DNA of 64,000 nucleotides from assembly GCF_016464625.1 (NCBI RefSeq), contig NZ_JAEAGO010000002.1:248001-312000 (forward strand), in the 5' to 3' direction. Of this stretch, positions 27,174 through 35,480 are shown in pieces. Origin of the DNA: Penaeicola halotolerans (lineage in GTDB: Bacteria > Bacteroidota > Bacteroidia > Cytophagales > Cyclobacteriaceae). The position numbers and the translations under genes are program-made. Position 1 is the stretch's first letter; every line of letters starts with the position of its first letter. The notes beneath the pieces were generated by a model. The model worked only from the letters and a program-made list of their open reading frames with translations. It had not been told where the DNA came from and ran no database searches.

Positions 27174-28820
27174 ATGAAGTTTAAAAAAGCGTTAATCATC
27201 ATTTTTTCTCTTATTGTTGGTCTCCTTTTGGCTAGCTACATATTTGTTGCCTTTTACTTAGAGACATTGGTGATCGCTCGTTTAGAAAAAGAAGTTGAGG
27301 CGACTTTTGGAAATTACTATAACTTGGAGTTTTCTGAAATCTCTACAGCTCCAAGCCTGCGGTCGATCAGCATCACCTTTGAGGAGCCCGTTTTGAGAAG
27401 TGATACCACACAGACTGCTGGACTGCTGCGTTACCCTCCGATCTTTTTCAAAGCCTCTAGCCTTTCAATCAACCGTATCCGCGTACTAGACGTCTTTTTT
27501 GGTTCTTCACTCGGGATAGGCGAGATCCACTTGACTGATCCAGAGCTAGTGCTCTTTGTCAACCAACCCACCACAGAGCAGCCATCGGAGGAAAATAAAG
27601 CGGCTGATCTAATTCAATACATCGATATCAATAAACTAACTATTGAAAAAGGCTCCCTGCAGCTCTATGATTTTACCAAACCTGCTGATACGCTCTATTT
27701 TGGAAATGATATCCTCATAATGCTTACAGATATCCATATCCCTACACAGTCACCCGTGAGCCTATATAAGGCTTCTACAATCGGAAATATCAGTTTTAAT
27801 ATGCAGTCAGTACGGTTCAACCCAAGTAATATTCCCTACTCATTCGCTGTAGACAGTATCAGTATAGATAGACAAGCAGATATATTTGAAACTCATGGAA
27901 TAGACTTACTACCCGCTAAAAGCAGGCTAAGACTTAGTAGAGAACAGCGCTATCAGAAGACTTTCGCTGATGTACATCTTGACATGCTTAAAATAGTAGG
28001 CCTAGACTATGAAGCACTCCAAGAAGACATACTCAGTATAGAGGAGATCCAAATCAAAGGAGGACTTATCGACCTTTTTAGAAATAGACAAAAGGATCTC
28101 AATACAGGATTAGATAAAAAAACCATTCAAGAGGGGCTGAGGAGTATTCCTTTGCAGTTGGATATTCATCGAGTTAGGTTTGAAGACATTGACCTAAAAG
28201 TCGCACTACTCAATCCTGCATTCGAAGAACCTGCGGTAATTAACTTAAGCAAAGGAAAAGGTACTTGGAAAAATATCAATACTAAATCTGATACTGCCGT
28301 CATCATGCATGTATCACTAGATGCCATAGTGATGAAATCCGGTAAACTAAAATTTGAAGTGGATCTACCAGTACTTGAAAATACTAATAGCTACAGAGGC
28401 ATCATCACAGATATGCCTTTTGAAGAGTGGAATCAAGTAATCAATCATTTTAGTAGCGTAGAAATAGAAGCTGGAGAGATACAAGAGATAAAGTTTGCTG
28501 GAGTAGCTAATGCCAAACAGACATCAGGAGAGATGACTTTTCGCTATACAGGTCTCAAAGCTGGCTACTATCAGTCTTCTGAAAAAATCGATCGTAGAAA
28601 GTCTAGAATCATCAGCTTTATAGGAAACCTACTCATCAAAAATGATAATCCAAAAAAAGCTGGCGAAACGCCTGTCTCTGTAAAATACACTTTTGAAAGA
28701 GCCGACTATCAAGGACCTACTATGCTATGGATAGGTGGTTTACTTAGAGGGATAGAGTTGACCATATTAGGTGAAAAAATCGTAGCCGAGATTGATAAGA
28801 GACGTGCAAACAAGCCCTAA
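27174..28820 (+). CDS. Membrane-anchored AsmA-like protein, function unknown
   Basis: About 548 residues. One N-terminal transmembrane helix (FKKALIIIFSLIVGLLLASY) is followed by a long beta-rich domain with repeated pieces such as LSINRIRVLDVFFGSSLGIG and IDINKLTIEKGSLQLYDF. This architecture is seen in AsmA/DUF748-like proteins that span the periplasm. I chose ATG 27174; the longer frame begins at TTG 27165. Whether it transports lipids, as has been proposed for AsmA relatives, is inference. It is followed by terC but separated by 72 bases. Confidence 0.6.
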   Translation: MKFKKALIIIFSLIVGLLLASYIFVAFYLETLVIARLEKEVEATFGNYYNLEFSEISTAPSLRSISITFEEPVLRSDTTQTAGLLRYPPIFFKASSLSINRIRVLDVFFGSSLGIGEIHLTDPELVLFVNQPTTEQPSEENKAADLIQYIDINKLTIEKGSLQLYDFTKPADTLYFGNDILIMLTDIHIPTQSPVSLYKASTIGNISFNMQSVRFNPSNIPYSFAVDSISIDRQADIFETHGIDLLPAKSRLRLSREQRYQKTFADVHLDMLKIVGLDYEALQEDILSIEEIQIKGGLIDLFRNRQKDLNTGLDKKTIQEGLRSIPLQLDIHRVRFEDIDLKVALLNPAFEEPAVINLSKGKGTWKNINTKSDTAVIMHVSLDAIVMKSGKLKFEVDLPVLENTNSYRGIITDMPFEEWNQVINHFSSVEIEAGEIQEIKFAGVANAKQTSGEMTFRYTGLKAGYYQSSEKIDRRKSRIISFIGNLLIKNDNPKKAGETPVSVKYTFERADYQGPTMLWIGGLLRGIELTILGEKIVAEIDKRRANKP

Positions 28821-28892
28821 AAAAAATTAAATTTTCCCACTATTCTTCTGGCAGTTGCTTAAATTTCGAATTGATTTAAAACCAAAATCGTC

Positions 28893-29651
28893 ATGGAAAT
28901 CTTTCTTCAATCAGAAACTTGGATTGCCCTTATCACGCTGACTTTTCTAGAGATTGTACTAGGTGTGGACAATATCATCTTCATCTCTATCGTCTCTAAC
29001 AAACTGCCAGAACATCAGCAAGCCAAAGCGCGAAATATTGGATTGCTCTTTGCCCTTATTTTCAGGATAATGCTCCTTCTAGGTATCTCATATATCATCA
29101 AATTCACCCAACCACTTTTGACCATCTGGGATTTTGAAATGAGCGGTAGAGACATCATCCTAGCACTTGGTGGTCTTTTCCTTTTGTTCAAATCGACAGT
29201 GGAGATTCACCACAAGATGGAAGGGATAGCCGAAGAGGTCAAACCAAACAGTGCCAAGACGATCGGTAGTGTCATCTTCCAGATCATCCTTTTGGACATC
29301 ATATTCTCCTTTGACAGTATCTTGACGGCTGTGGGTTTGGTCAAAGAGGTTTTGATCATGATCATCGCAGTGGTGATCGCCCTTATCATCATGATGATCT
29401 TTGCTGGAAAAATAAGTCGATTTATCAATAAACACCCTACGCTTCAGATCCTAGCATTGAGCTTTTTGATTCTGATTGGATTTATGCTTTTGGTAGAAGG
29501 CTTCCACGTAGAAGTGCCTAAAGGCTACATATACTTTGCGGTGTTCTTCTCACTGACCGTAGAAGTGATCAATATGCGCATGCGTAAAAAACAAAGCAAT
29601 CAAGAAAATAAAGTAGAGCTAAATCCTCGCATCAAAGAAGCAGATGAATAA
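28893..29651 (+). CDS. TerC-family integral membrane protein
   Basis: A 252-residue protein with about seven transmembrane helices. The two family motifs are EIVLGVDNIIFISIVSNKLP (residues 20-39) and QIILLDIIFSFDSILTAVG, each with the paired acidic residues in the membrane thought to bind a metal cation. TerC relatives export manganese or help metallate exported proteins. The soluble tail after residue 235 is charged. It is a single gene closed by a strong terminator. Confidence 0.92.
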   Translation: MEIFLQSETWIALITLTFLEIVLGVDNIIFISIVSNKLPEHQQAKARNIGLLFALIFRIMLLLGISYIIKFTQPLLTIWDFEMSGRDIILALGGLFLLFKSTVEIHHKMEGIAEEVKPNSAKTIGSVIFQIILLDIIFSFDSILTAVGLVKEVLIMIIAVVIALIIMMIFAGKISRFINKHPTLQILALSFLILIGFMLLVEGFHVEVPKGYIYFAVFFSLTVEVINMRMRKKQSNQENKVELNPRIKEADE

Positions 29652-29653
29652 AG

Positions 29654-29681
29654 AAAGGCGAGCAATGCTCGCCTTTTTACT
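29654..29681 (+). terminator. Terminator of terC
   Basis: A 10-bp GC-rich stem (29654-29663 with 29667-29676) with a 3-base loop is followed by TTTTTAC. It separates terC from the convergent gene ending at 29684. Confidence 0.88.
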
Positions 29682-29683
29682 TG

Positions 29684-30424
29684 TTACTTATTTGGCTTAT
29701 ATGCTTTCCAATAGTTAGACCAGATCTCATAGATCGGACTTCCCGTAGAGCTATTGCCGCTGTGGTGCCACTCTCCATCCTTCACTTCATAGTTAAATCC
29801 TAGCGAAGCGCCCACTCGCTTATCATCTCTCGAGAAAAACAAGATATTCTCTGTGTAATTGCCATCATTGGCTGAGTAAGTTCCGCCACCTGAGCCGGAG
29901 AATTGCTTGGTTTCAGAGTTAAAAGCTATCCATTGAAATCGGCCACCAGAAAGTATTTTCACAGTTCGCCTAGCACCTGGAGTAGAACGCCTGACTTCTC
30001 CACCTTCTCCCCCAGCTCTTCCTGTGAAAACCCATAGTCCTGTAAGGTCGTCTGCATTCTCTGCAAGTTTCTCCCAAGTCTGACTTTTGCCTTGAGAAGT
30101 GATCGTCATCCGATTGCCGTTCATAGAAGATTGATAGACCTGCATCGTGCCAACCTTATCTGGTGAGGCTGTATGAAAATCATACTGCTCAAGGTAGCTA
30201 TTTTCTTTGACCTCAAGCGGCCCTCCAAAAGTATGGATAAATTCTCCAGCAGGAAGTTTCCGTGCAGCTACAGCGTAGTAACCTTCTTGGATGATTTTGA
30301 TATGCTCTTCGTCAGATACTGTTTGTCCATTTTCTGCTACTAGTTTCCAAGCACCATCTAACTGCTGTGCGGAGAGCTGCATACTTGCTATCGCAAGAAT
30401 TAAAGTCATTATGCTCTTGATCAT
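29684..30424 (-). CDS. Secreted protein with two lipocalin-like halves
   Basis: A 246-residue exported protein with a signal peptide (1-19, ending LSAQ). Two successive modules start alike: LDGAWKLVAENG (about 22) and LTGLWVFTGRAG (about 128). Each then has a strand with an aromatic residue before a Gly-rich turn, and each ends with a Trp-containing strand. This is a duplicated calycin-type (lipocalin-like, DUF4488-like) domain by pattern. No ligand is known. It is monocistronic, with a long AT-rich upstream region that also carries DnaA-box-like sequences. Confidence 0.65.
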   Translation of the reverse strand: MIKSIMTLILAIASMQLSAQQLDGAWKLVAENGQTVSDEEHIKIIQEGYYAVAARKLPAGEFIHTFGGPLEVKENSYLEQYDFHTASPDKVGTMQVYQSSMNGNRMTITSQGKSQTWEKLAENADDLTGLWVFTGRAGGEGGEVRRSTPGARRTVKILSGGRFQWIAFNSETKQFSGSGGGTYSANDGNYTENILFFSRDDKRVGASLGFNYEVKDGEWHHSGNSSTGSPIYEIWSNYWKAYKPNK

Positions 30425-30792
30425 GGGTCTATTTGTTTGGTTATCAAGGTGAATTTATCTAGAAAAGAACAAATTCTAAAATTATCCACATTTTATTCGT
30501 TTTCAGCATCTTGTAATGATTCCCATTTTTTTTCAAATGAAGACAAAATTAAACCATTATGACTATTAATTCAAAAGCAGCTGTGTAAGTTAGTATTTAA
30601 TGAATTAACAGAATAATATTCTATTAATAGACTTAAAAACAAGTTGAATCTGGAAGGGCTTTTCTAACCTGTTCTTTTACAGCAATTTGCAAAATGTGGA
30701 TAACTATCGTGGATAACTTTAAAAAATTCGCTTTTTTCGTTTTATAGCTTGATATTCTGTAACTTCAAGATTGTCTATAATCCTACTATGCC
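30425..30792. other. Intergenic region with three DnaA-box-like sequences
   Basis: 368 AT-rich bases between divergent genes. Perfect 9-mers TTATCCACA at 30482-30490 and its complement at 30695-30703, plus a one-mismatch copy at 30708-30716. The last two are a direct repeat of GTGGATAACT spaced 13 bases apart. No convincing gene is present. Possible roles are a DnaA-titrating site, a DnaA-controlled promoter or a secondary origin element. The denser set at 43,963-44,447 is the better origin. Confidence 0.5.
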
Positions 30793-31365
30793 TTGACAAG
30801 ACTAGAGAAAAGAGCATTTATCAAAAAGCAGGTCATCAGAGGCTTGATCCTCTTGGCTTTGATCATTTTGAGTTTTCTTTTGGCTAAAAAGAATCTCCAA
30901 GCCGAGCAGATCGGTTGGCTCGAACCGCTGTATAATAAGCCTGGATTAGTCTTCTTTCTTTTTTCACTTTCTGAGATGCTATCAGGGATCATCCCTCCTG
31001 AGCTTTTCATGATCTGGGGATTACAAGCCAGTGTGAACATAGGCTATTGGTACATCATTGCGATACTAAGTGTCATCTCTTATGTAGCTTCTTTCATAGA
31101 CTTCAGCATAGGCAAGTATCTCCAGCACACTAGATACTATCGCTATGTGCGTAAGCGGTACCTACAGAAGTACGAGCAGCAACTAGAAGACTTCGGTGGA
31201 GCGTTGATCATCATTGCGGCATTGACTCCATTGCCATTTGCCGCTATAGCGATGCTCATAGGTGCCGGAGGATATCCCACTCGTCAGTATCTTCTCTATA
31301 GCCTTTCTAGAATCGTACGGTTCTTTATCTATGGATGGATACTAGGTCAGATCAACTATCTATGA
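30793..31365 (+). CDS. VTT/DedA-like integral membrane protein
   Basis: A 190-residue protein with about four to five membrane segments. The pattern FGGALIIIAALTPLPFAAIA then GAGGYPTRQYLLYSLSRIVR, with a Gly-Gly turn, Pro-rich re-entrant segment and Arg near the end, matches VTT-domain (YqaA/DedA) proteins. SEMLSGIIPPELFMIWGL is the first re-entrant half. The only reasonable start is TTG 30793, since the first in-frame ATG is far inside. It overlaps the Rieske gene by four bases (ATGA), indicating co-translation. Confidence 0.7.
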   Translation: MTRLEKRAFIKKQVIRGLILLALIILSFLLAKKNLQAEQIGWLEPLYNKPGLVFFLFSLSEMLSGIIPPELFMIWGLQASVNIGYWYIIAILSVISYVASFIDFSIGKYLQHTRYYRYVRKRYLQKYEQQLEDFGGALIIIAALTPLPFAAIAMLIGAGGYPTRQYLLYSLSRIVRFFIYGWILGQINYL

Positions 31366-31688
31366 AGACATATACCATTTATCAGTCTCAGCAAGATGTG
31401 CTAGAAAAAATCTCAGATGGACAAGTCATCACTGTACAGCTGGGTGAGATGAAGGTGTATGTCAAAAGAGTTGGGCTTTCATTTTTTGCTTTTGAAAGGT
31501 ACTGCCCACACAGTGGTGCCGACTTAAAAAAGGCTCACATCCATGAAGGACGAGAGCTCACTTGCCCGATGCATGGCTACTGCTATGATATGGTCAATGG
31601 ACGAGAAGTAAGAGGCCGAAGCCGATCACTCAAAGTCTTTGGAGCGATACTCAGTGAAAATGGTTTGGAGATTTTTGGTAGTTATTAG
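31362..31688 (+). CDS. Small soluble Rieske-type [2Fe-2S] protein
   Basis: A 108-residue single-domain Rieske protein. Cluster ligands are visible as C-x-H in RYCPHSGADL and C-x2-H in LTCPMHGYCYDM. No membrane or signal segment is present. I chose ATG 31362 (overlapping the upstream stop as ATGA) rather than the longer frame to 31335. Such ferredoxin-like proteins feed electrons to dioxygenases or act with an unknown partner; the partner here is not obvious. It sits between a VTT-type membrane gene and a DsbA-like gene. Confidence 0.88.
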   Translation: MKTYTIYQSQQDVLEKISDGQVITVQLGEMKVYVKRVGLSFFAFERYCPHSGADLKKAHIHEGRELTCPMHGYCYDMVNGREVRGRSRSLKVFGAILSENGLEIFGSY

Positions 31689-31753
31689 ACTTTTTCTCCC
31701 TCCCTTGAGAATCCATTCTTCCTTTTTTGTGTTTATCCATAAAATCAAAAAGC

Positions 31754-32392
31754 ATGCAAGGAAAACTAATCTATGTATATGATGCGCTGTGTGGCTGGTG
31801 CTATGGCTTCAGCCCTGTGATGCAGCAACTTGAAGAAAAATATATGAACCAATTAGCTGTAGAAGTTCTATCAGGCGGTATGGTCTTAGGAGATCGTATC
31901 GGTCCAGCTAGTGCGATGGGCGAATATATCGGTCAGGCATACAAACGTGTGGAAGAAATGACGGGTGTCACCTTTGGTCATGACTACCTCCACGGCCTAC
32001 TGCAAGATGACTATGCCATATTTAGCTCCGAAAAACCTGGTTATGCCTTGACAGCTTTCAAAAAGCGTCAACCAGAAGAAGCCCTAAGTTTCGCTCATGA
32101 GCTACAGCTGGCGATTCATCAAGATGGCAAAGGTCCAGACATGGATGAGACTTTTGAGTATATGGCGGATGTTTTCGAGATAGATCCAGACGACTTTTTA
32201 GCAGAGATGAATAGTCCAGCAAATAAAAGACAAACACAAGAAGAGTATGATTTAGTGAAGCGCTATGGCATACAGGGTTTCCCTGCTTTGATCATGGAGT
32301 ATGATCAACAGCTCTATCTGATAGCTAGAGGTTATGCCCCTTTTGAACAGGTGGATGGCATCATCCAAAAAATCTTGAGTGGTAAGGCCTAA
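31754..32392 (+). CDS. DsbA-family thioredoxin-fold protein (FrnE-like)
   Basis: A 212-residue protein with the thioredoxin-fold start GKLIYVYDALCGWCYGFSP, active site CGWC. A helical insertion follows, and the cis-Pro strand is IQGFPALIMEYDQ. There is no signal peptide, so it is cytoplasmic, like the FrnE subgroup. I chose ATG 31754 because the longer TTG frame adds only a basic stretch outside the fold. The likely activity is thiol-disulphide exchange or isomerisation. It lies 65 bases after the Rieske gene and is followed by a strong bidirectional terminator. Confidence 0.87.
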   Translation: MQGKLIYVYDALCGWCYGFSPVMQQLEEKYMNQLAVEVLSGGMVLGDRIGPASAMGEYIGQAYKRVEEMTGVTFGHDYLHGLLQDDYAIFSSEKPGYALTAFKKRQPEEALSFAHELQLAIHQDGKGPDMDETFEYMADVFEIDPDDFLAEMNSPANKRQTQEEYDLVKRYGIQGFPALIMEYDQQLYLIARGYAPFEQVDGIIQKILSGKA

Positions 32393-32396
32393 AAGC

Positions 32397-32432
32397 AAAA
32401 GCCTGATGAAATAATTTCATCAGGCTTTTTTA
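32397..32432. terminator. Bidirectional terminator, DsbA-like gene and ohr
   Basis: A 15-bp stem (32397-32411 with 32415-32429) with a 3-base loop is followed by TTATAT on the plus strand. T-rich complement bases lie on the minus side. It closes the DsbA-like gene and faces the convergent ohr gene ending at 32451. Confidence 0.88.
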
Positions 32433-32450
32433 TATGATGCTTATGCTTGA

Positions 32451-32867
32451 TTAAATAGCTTTTGCAGTCACCTCTATATTTCCTCTTGTTGCCTTTGAGT
32501 ATGGACAAGCTTGGTGTGCTGCATCTACGAGCTGCTGTGCCTCTGATTTGTCCATGCCAGGGATTTTAACTTCAATCGCAGCAGCTAGACCAAAACCTCC
32601 TTTATCAGACTTGCCAATGCTCGCCTTTACAGTGATTTCTGCATTGCTGACATCTTTGCCTTTAGCTACGGAAGCTAGCGCTCCACCGAAGCATGCTGCA
32701 TATCCCGCTGCAAAGAGTTGCTCTGGGTTCGTATGCTTACCTGCACCTCCGATTTCTTTTGGCATATCTACTGGAAAATCCAGTTTTCCGTCATCCGTTT
32801 TCACTGATCCGTTTCTGCCACCTTTACCTGTAGCTACTGCTGTGTAATCAATTGTTATTTTTTCCAT
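32451..32867 (-). CDS. ohr: Organic hydroperoxide resistance protein (Ohr/OsmC family)
   Basis: A 138-residue thiol peroxidase. The peroxidatic Cys lies in AAGYAACFGGALASVA and the resolving Cys in HQACPYSKATRGNIEV, the pair diagnostic of Ohr rather than OsmC. It reduces organic and fatty-acid hydroperoxides, using lipoylated proteins as donors. It is preceded by its cognate repressor gene 15 bases upstream on the same strand, so the two form one transcript. Confidence 0.95.
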   Translation of the reverse strand: MEKITIDYTAVATGKGGRNGSVKTDDGKLDFPVDMPKEIGGAGKHTNPEQLFAAGYAACFGGALASVAKGKDVSNAEITVKASIGKSDKGGFGLAAAIEVKIPGMDKSEAQQLVDAAHQACPYSKATRGNIEVTAKAI

Positions 32868-32882
32868 GATTAGTTTATGTAT

Positions 32883-33320
32883 TTAATTTAAAAGATTGAT
32901 TAAATCGTTGAGTTGATTCTTTAATGCTCGCATATTATTTGGCTGCATGTCTTGGAGTAAACAAATCATATCTGCTGAGATTTGTTTGCCTGCTTCCTCG
33001 AGAGATTTTCCTTTGGCTGTCAAGCTGATGATTACCTTACGTTCGTCTGAGGTGTCTCTTTCTCTAGTCACCAAGTTGGCTGCTTGCATTCTCTTCAAAA
33101 GTGGTGTGAGCGTACCAGAGTCTAAATAAAGCATGTGTCCAATTTCGGAGACGAGCTGACCATCTTTTTCCCATAGGAGCATCAACACCAAATACTGTGG
33201 ATAAGTAAGTCCCAACTTATCCAAAGGCTCTCTGTAAGCTTGAATGATCTTGCGAGAAGCTGCATAGAGCGGAAAGCATATTTGATTACTCAGACGATGT
33301 ATTGGCTTGGAATCCTCCAT
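32883..33320 (-). CDS. ohrR: MarR-family peroxide-sensing repressor OhrR
   Basis: A 145-residue MarR-type winged-helix protein. NQICFPLYAASRKIIQAY near the N-terminus carries the conserved reactive Cys (residue 15 by my count) that OhrR uses to sense organic peroxides. The recognition helix is in LYLDSGTLTPLLKRMQ and the wing in RERDTSDERKVIISL. It precedes ohr in an operon, the classic arrangement of repressor and target. A candidate operator lies just upstream of its start. Confidence 0.92.
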   Translation of the reverse strand: MEDSKPIHRLSNQICFPLYAASRKIIQAYREPLDKLGLTYPQYLVLMLLWEKDGQLVSEIGHMLYLDSGTLTPLLKRMQAANLVTRERDTSDERKVIISLTAKGKSLEEAGKQISADMICLLQDMQPNNMRALKNQLNDLINLLN

Positions 33321-33340
33321 ATCGATAGTAAACGATTATA

Positions 33341-33361
33341 TTGTGCAAAATATTTTAGCAC
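33341..33361. promoter_or_regulatory. Candidate OhrR operator
   Basis: GTGC at 33343-33346 and GCAC at 33358-33361 flank an AT-only centre containing AAAATATTTT. The site lies 23 bases upstream of the ohrR start. MarR-family operators commonly look like this. It is a visual match, one base off perfect symmetry. Confidence 0.4.
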
Positions 33362-33363
33362 TA

Positions 33364-33392
33364 AAAAAAAACCATCACTAGGATGGTTTTTT
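33364..33392. terminator. Terminator of the fasciclin gene
   Basis: An 11-bp stem (33366-33376 with 33382-33392) with a 5-base loop has T-runs on both strands. On the minus strand it follows the fasciclin stop codon at 33408 by 15 bases. Confidence 0.8.
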
Positions 33393-33407
33393 ATCAAAAT
33401 CTACTAA

Positions 33408-33911
33408 TTACCACTTCTTTGGAGGCATGATCACACTATCTATCACGTGTACTACACCATTGGTAGCTTCGATATCAGCTGCCGATACATTTGCATCGTT
33501 GATCATTACTTTTCCATTCATGATTTTCACAGTGATTTCACTTCCTTCTACTGTCTTAGCTTTTTGACCGTTAGAAAGATCAGAAGACATCACTTTACCT
33601 GGTACTACGTGGTACTTCAAGATAGCGACCAACTGTGCTTTATTTTCTGGCTTCAAAAGACTCTCTAGCGTTCCAGCTGGAAGCTTAGCGAAAGCATCAT
33701 TAGTAGGAGCAAAAACTGTGAAAGGACCATCACCTTTCAATACGTCCACTAGATCACCTGCTTTAACAGCAGCTACCAAAGTAGAAAGGAAGTCAGTAGA
33801 TACAGCTGTGTCTACAATATCCTTGTCTGCTTTTTTCTTTACATCATCATTCGCAAATACAAACGTAGACGCGAAAATTACTAATAGGAATAATGCACTT
33901 AACTTTTTCAT
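33408..33911 (-). CDS. Secreted fasciclin-domain protein
   Basis: A 167-residue protein with a Sec signal peptide ([19 protein letters not shown]) and one FAS1 domain. H1 motif: [20 protein letters not shown]2 motif: [17 protein letters not shown]1 domains mediate adhesion or stabilise surface structures; no adhesive partner is known here. I chose ATG 33911, which begins the signal peptide directly, over ATG 33935. It is a stand-alone gene. Confidence 0.93.
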   Translation of the reverse strand: MKKLSALFLLVIFASTFVFANDDVKKKADKDIVDTAVSTDFLSTLVAAVKAGDLVDVLKGDGPFTVFAPTNDAFAKLPAGTLESLLKPENKAQLVAILKYHVVPGKVMSSDLSNGQKAKTVEGSEITVKIMNGKVMINDANVSAADIEATNGVVHVIDSVIMPPKKW

Positions 33912-34021
33912 AATTTTACTGGTTTGGTTTAACATAAAATCAAAACAGCTTGTAAGTGTTAGTGTTTATCAAGAAAATGGCCATTTGACAAAAGGAATAT
34001 ATCAGGGATAGTCGGAAAAAA

Positions 34022-34050
34022 TAAAAGCTCGGATAGTAGCCCGAGCCTTT
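34022..34050 (-). terminator. Terminator of the dipeptidase gene
   Basis: A 6-bp GC-rich stem (34027-34032 with 34041-34046) is followed on the minus strand by TTTTATTTTTTCC. It lies 40 bases past the dipeptidase stop codon. Confidence 0.7.
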
Positions 34051-34085
34051 ATGACTTAATAAACCAAACCATTTATTCAACTATA

Positions 34086-35345
34086 TTAATCATTAGTTGC
34101 GAATTTTTCAACTGCTCGCCATACTCTAAAGACATTTCCTGAACATATTTTTTCAATATCGTCTTTAGAATACCCTCTTTTGAGTAATTCAGCGATCAGG
34201 TTAGGATACATCGAGACGTCCTTAAGACCGGTAGGAAGTGAGTCTCCCACCCCGTCAAAGTCAGAGCCCAAGCCCACGTGATTGATACCTACCAATGACA
34301 CAACATGATCTATGTGATCCGCTACCACAGTCACACTTGGAAAAGGATCATTGTCCATCATGTATTGATTGATATAAGCTTGAGCAGCAATATCAGATCT
34401 GCTCAAATTATTTTCTGCTAGCCAGTTTACTATATGCTCACGTACTTTTGATGTTCTTTCTCTATAATTACCATCGATGAAGTTTCCTCCAAAGTTGATC
34501 ATGATGACTCCATCATTTTTAGCAAGTGCTTTGATCATATCATCGTCCATATTTCTCTCAAAACCCGGTGTAAACTTACGGGCAGACGAGTGAGAAGCTA
34601 TCACGGGCGTCTCCGTGATCTCCATCACATCCCAAAATGCCTGATCAGAAATATGTGATACATCTACCATGATCCCTACTCGGTTCATTTCTTTGACTAC
34701 TTCTTTTCCATATTCACTTAGACCGCCATGAGTTCTCGTGGTATCATAAGAAGAATCACTAATTAGATTATCCTTGCTATGAGTTAGTGTGATATAGCGA
34801 ATACCTCTTTCGTGAAAATAGGCTACGTTATTGATATCGTCTTCTAGTGGAGCGCCATTTTCCATTCCCATAGGTAGGGATATTTTACCTTCAGCATGAT
34901 GCTTTTGGATATCGTCTGGCGAGTATGCCATCGCAAATTTATCTGGCCAAGTATTCGCTACTCGCTCTGTCATCTTGATCAGTGAATCTGCAAAATCTTT
35001 CGCCCCTCCTCTTTCTTGATAGCCTGCTGGGATATAGATAGACATAAATGGCGCATCCAGCCCGCCTTCTTTGGAGCGAGGATAATCGAAATTACCACCA
35101 TCTGTTCTGACTGACACATCGAGAGCTTCTCTTTGCAAAGTGAATCCTCCAACTTTCATTCGATAGGGTAAATCCACATGGCCATCTACCATGATAAATT
35201 CTTGTGCCATCTCTTTGGCAGCCTCTAAACGTGCCTCAGGATTAAGCTCTGTATAATCGACTGTCTCTTCACTTGCCTCTGGCGAACAACTTGCCATTAA
35301 AGACAATAAGAGGAGTGAAAATCCTCTGTAAAACTCTTTTTTCAT
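34086..35345 (-). CDS. Membrane dipeptidase (peptidase family M19) lipoprotein
   Basis: A 419-residue zinc dipeptidase with a lipoprotein leader (hydrophobic 8-17, lipobox LMASC). Catalytic blocks: VDGHVDLPYRM with the His-x-Asp metal pair, NGAPLEDD with the bridging Glu, and VSHISDQAF and ASHSSARKFTPGFERN with later ligands. LGSDFDGVGDSLPTGL is the C-terminal signature. M19 enzymes hydrolyse dipeptides, including D-amino-acid-containing ones. I chose ATG 35345 because it puts the signal peptide at the N-terminus; the longer frame starts at 35366. Confidence 0.95.
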   Translation of the reverse strand: MKKEFYRGFSLLLLSLMASCSPEASEETVDYTELNPEARLEAAKEMAQEFIMVDGHVDLPYRMKVGGFTLQREALDVSVRTDGGNFDYPRSKEGGLDAPFMSIYIPAGYQERGGAKDFADSLIKMTERVANTWPDKFAMAYSPDDIQKHHAEGKISLPMGMENGAPLEDDINNVAYFHERGIRYITLTHSKDNLISDSSYDTTRTHGGLSEYGKEVVKEMNRVGIMVDVSHISDQAFWDVMEITETPVIASHSSARKFTPGFERNMDDDMIKALAKNDGVIMINFGGNFIDGNYRERTSKVREHIVNWLAENNLSRSDIAAQAYINQYMMDNDPFPSVTVVADHIDHVVSLVGINHVGLGSDFDGVGDSLPTGLKDVSMYPNLIAELLKRGYSKDDIEKICSGNVFRVWRAVEKFATND

Positions 35346-35430
35346 GTGTAATAGGTTGATTGACATCGTAATATAAAAAAGAATCTATCGTATCAGCATA
35401 GATATTTATGTGAACGGCTAAAGAAAACAA

Positions 35431-35457
35431 AAAGACCCTACATCTCTGCAGGGTCTC
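35431..35457 (-). terminator. Terminator of the fatty-acid oxidation operon
   Basis: A 7-bp stem (35433-35439 with 35450-35456) is followed on the minus strand by TTTTTGTTTTC. It lies just past the acyl-CoA dehydrogenase stop codon at 35481. Confidence 0.75.
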
Positions 35458-35480
35458 TTGAGTTTGGTTTGATCAAGTAT

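Noticed and set aside
33196-33204. Perfect DnaA box (complement) inside ohrR
   Set aside because: Isolated, inside coding sequence, no other boxes nearby.
33444-33449. CACGTG core in the fasciclin gene (also at 5390 and 34275)
   Set aside because: The flanking GTT/AAC bases of parS are absent.
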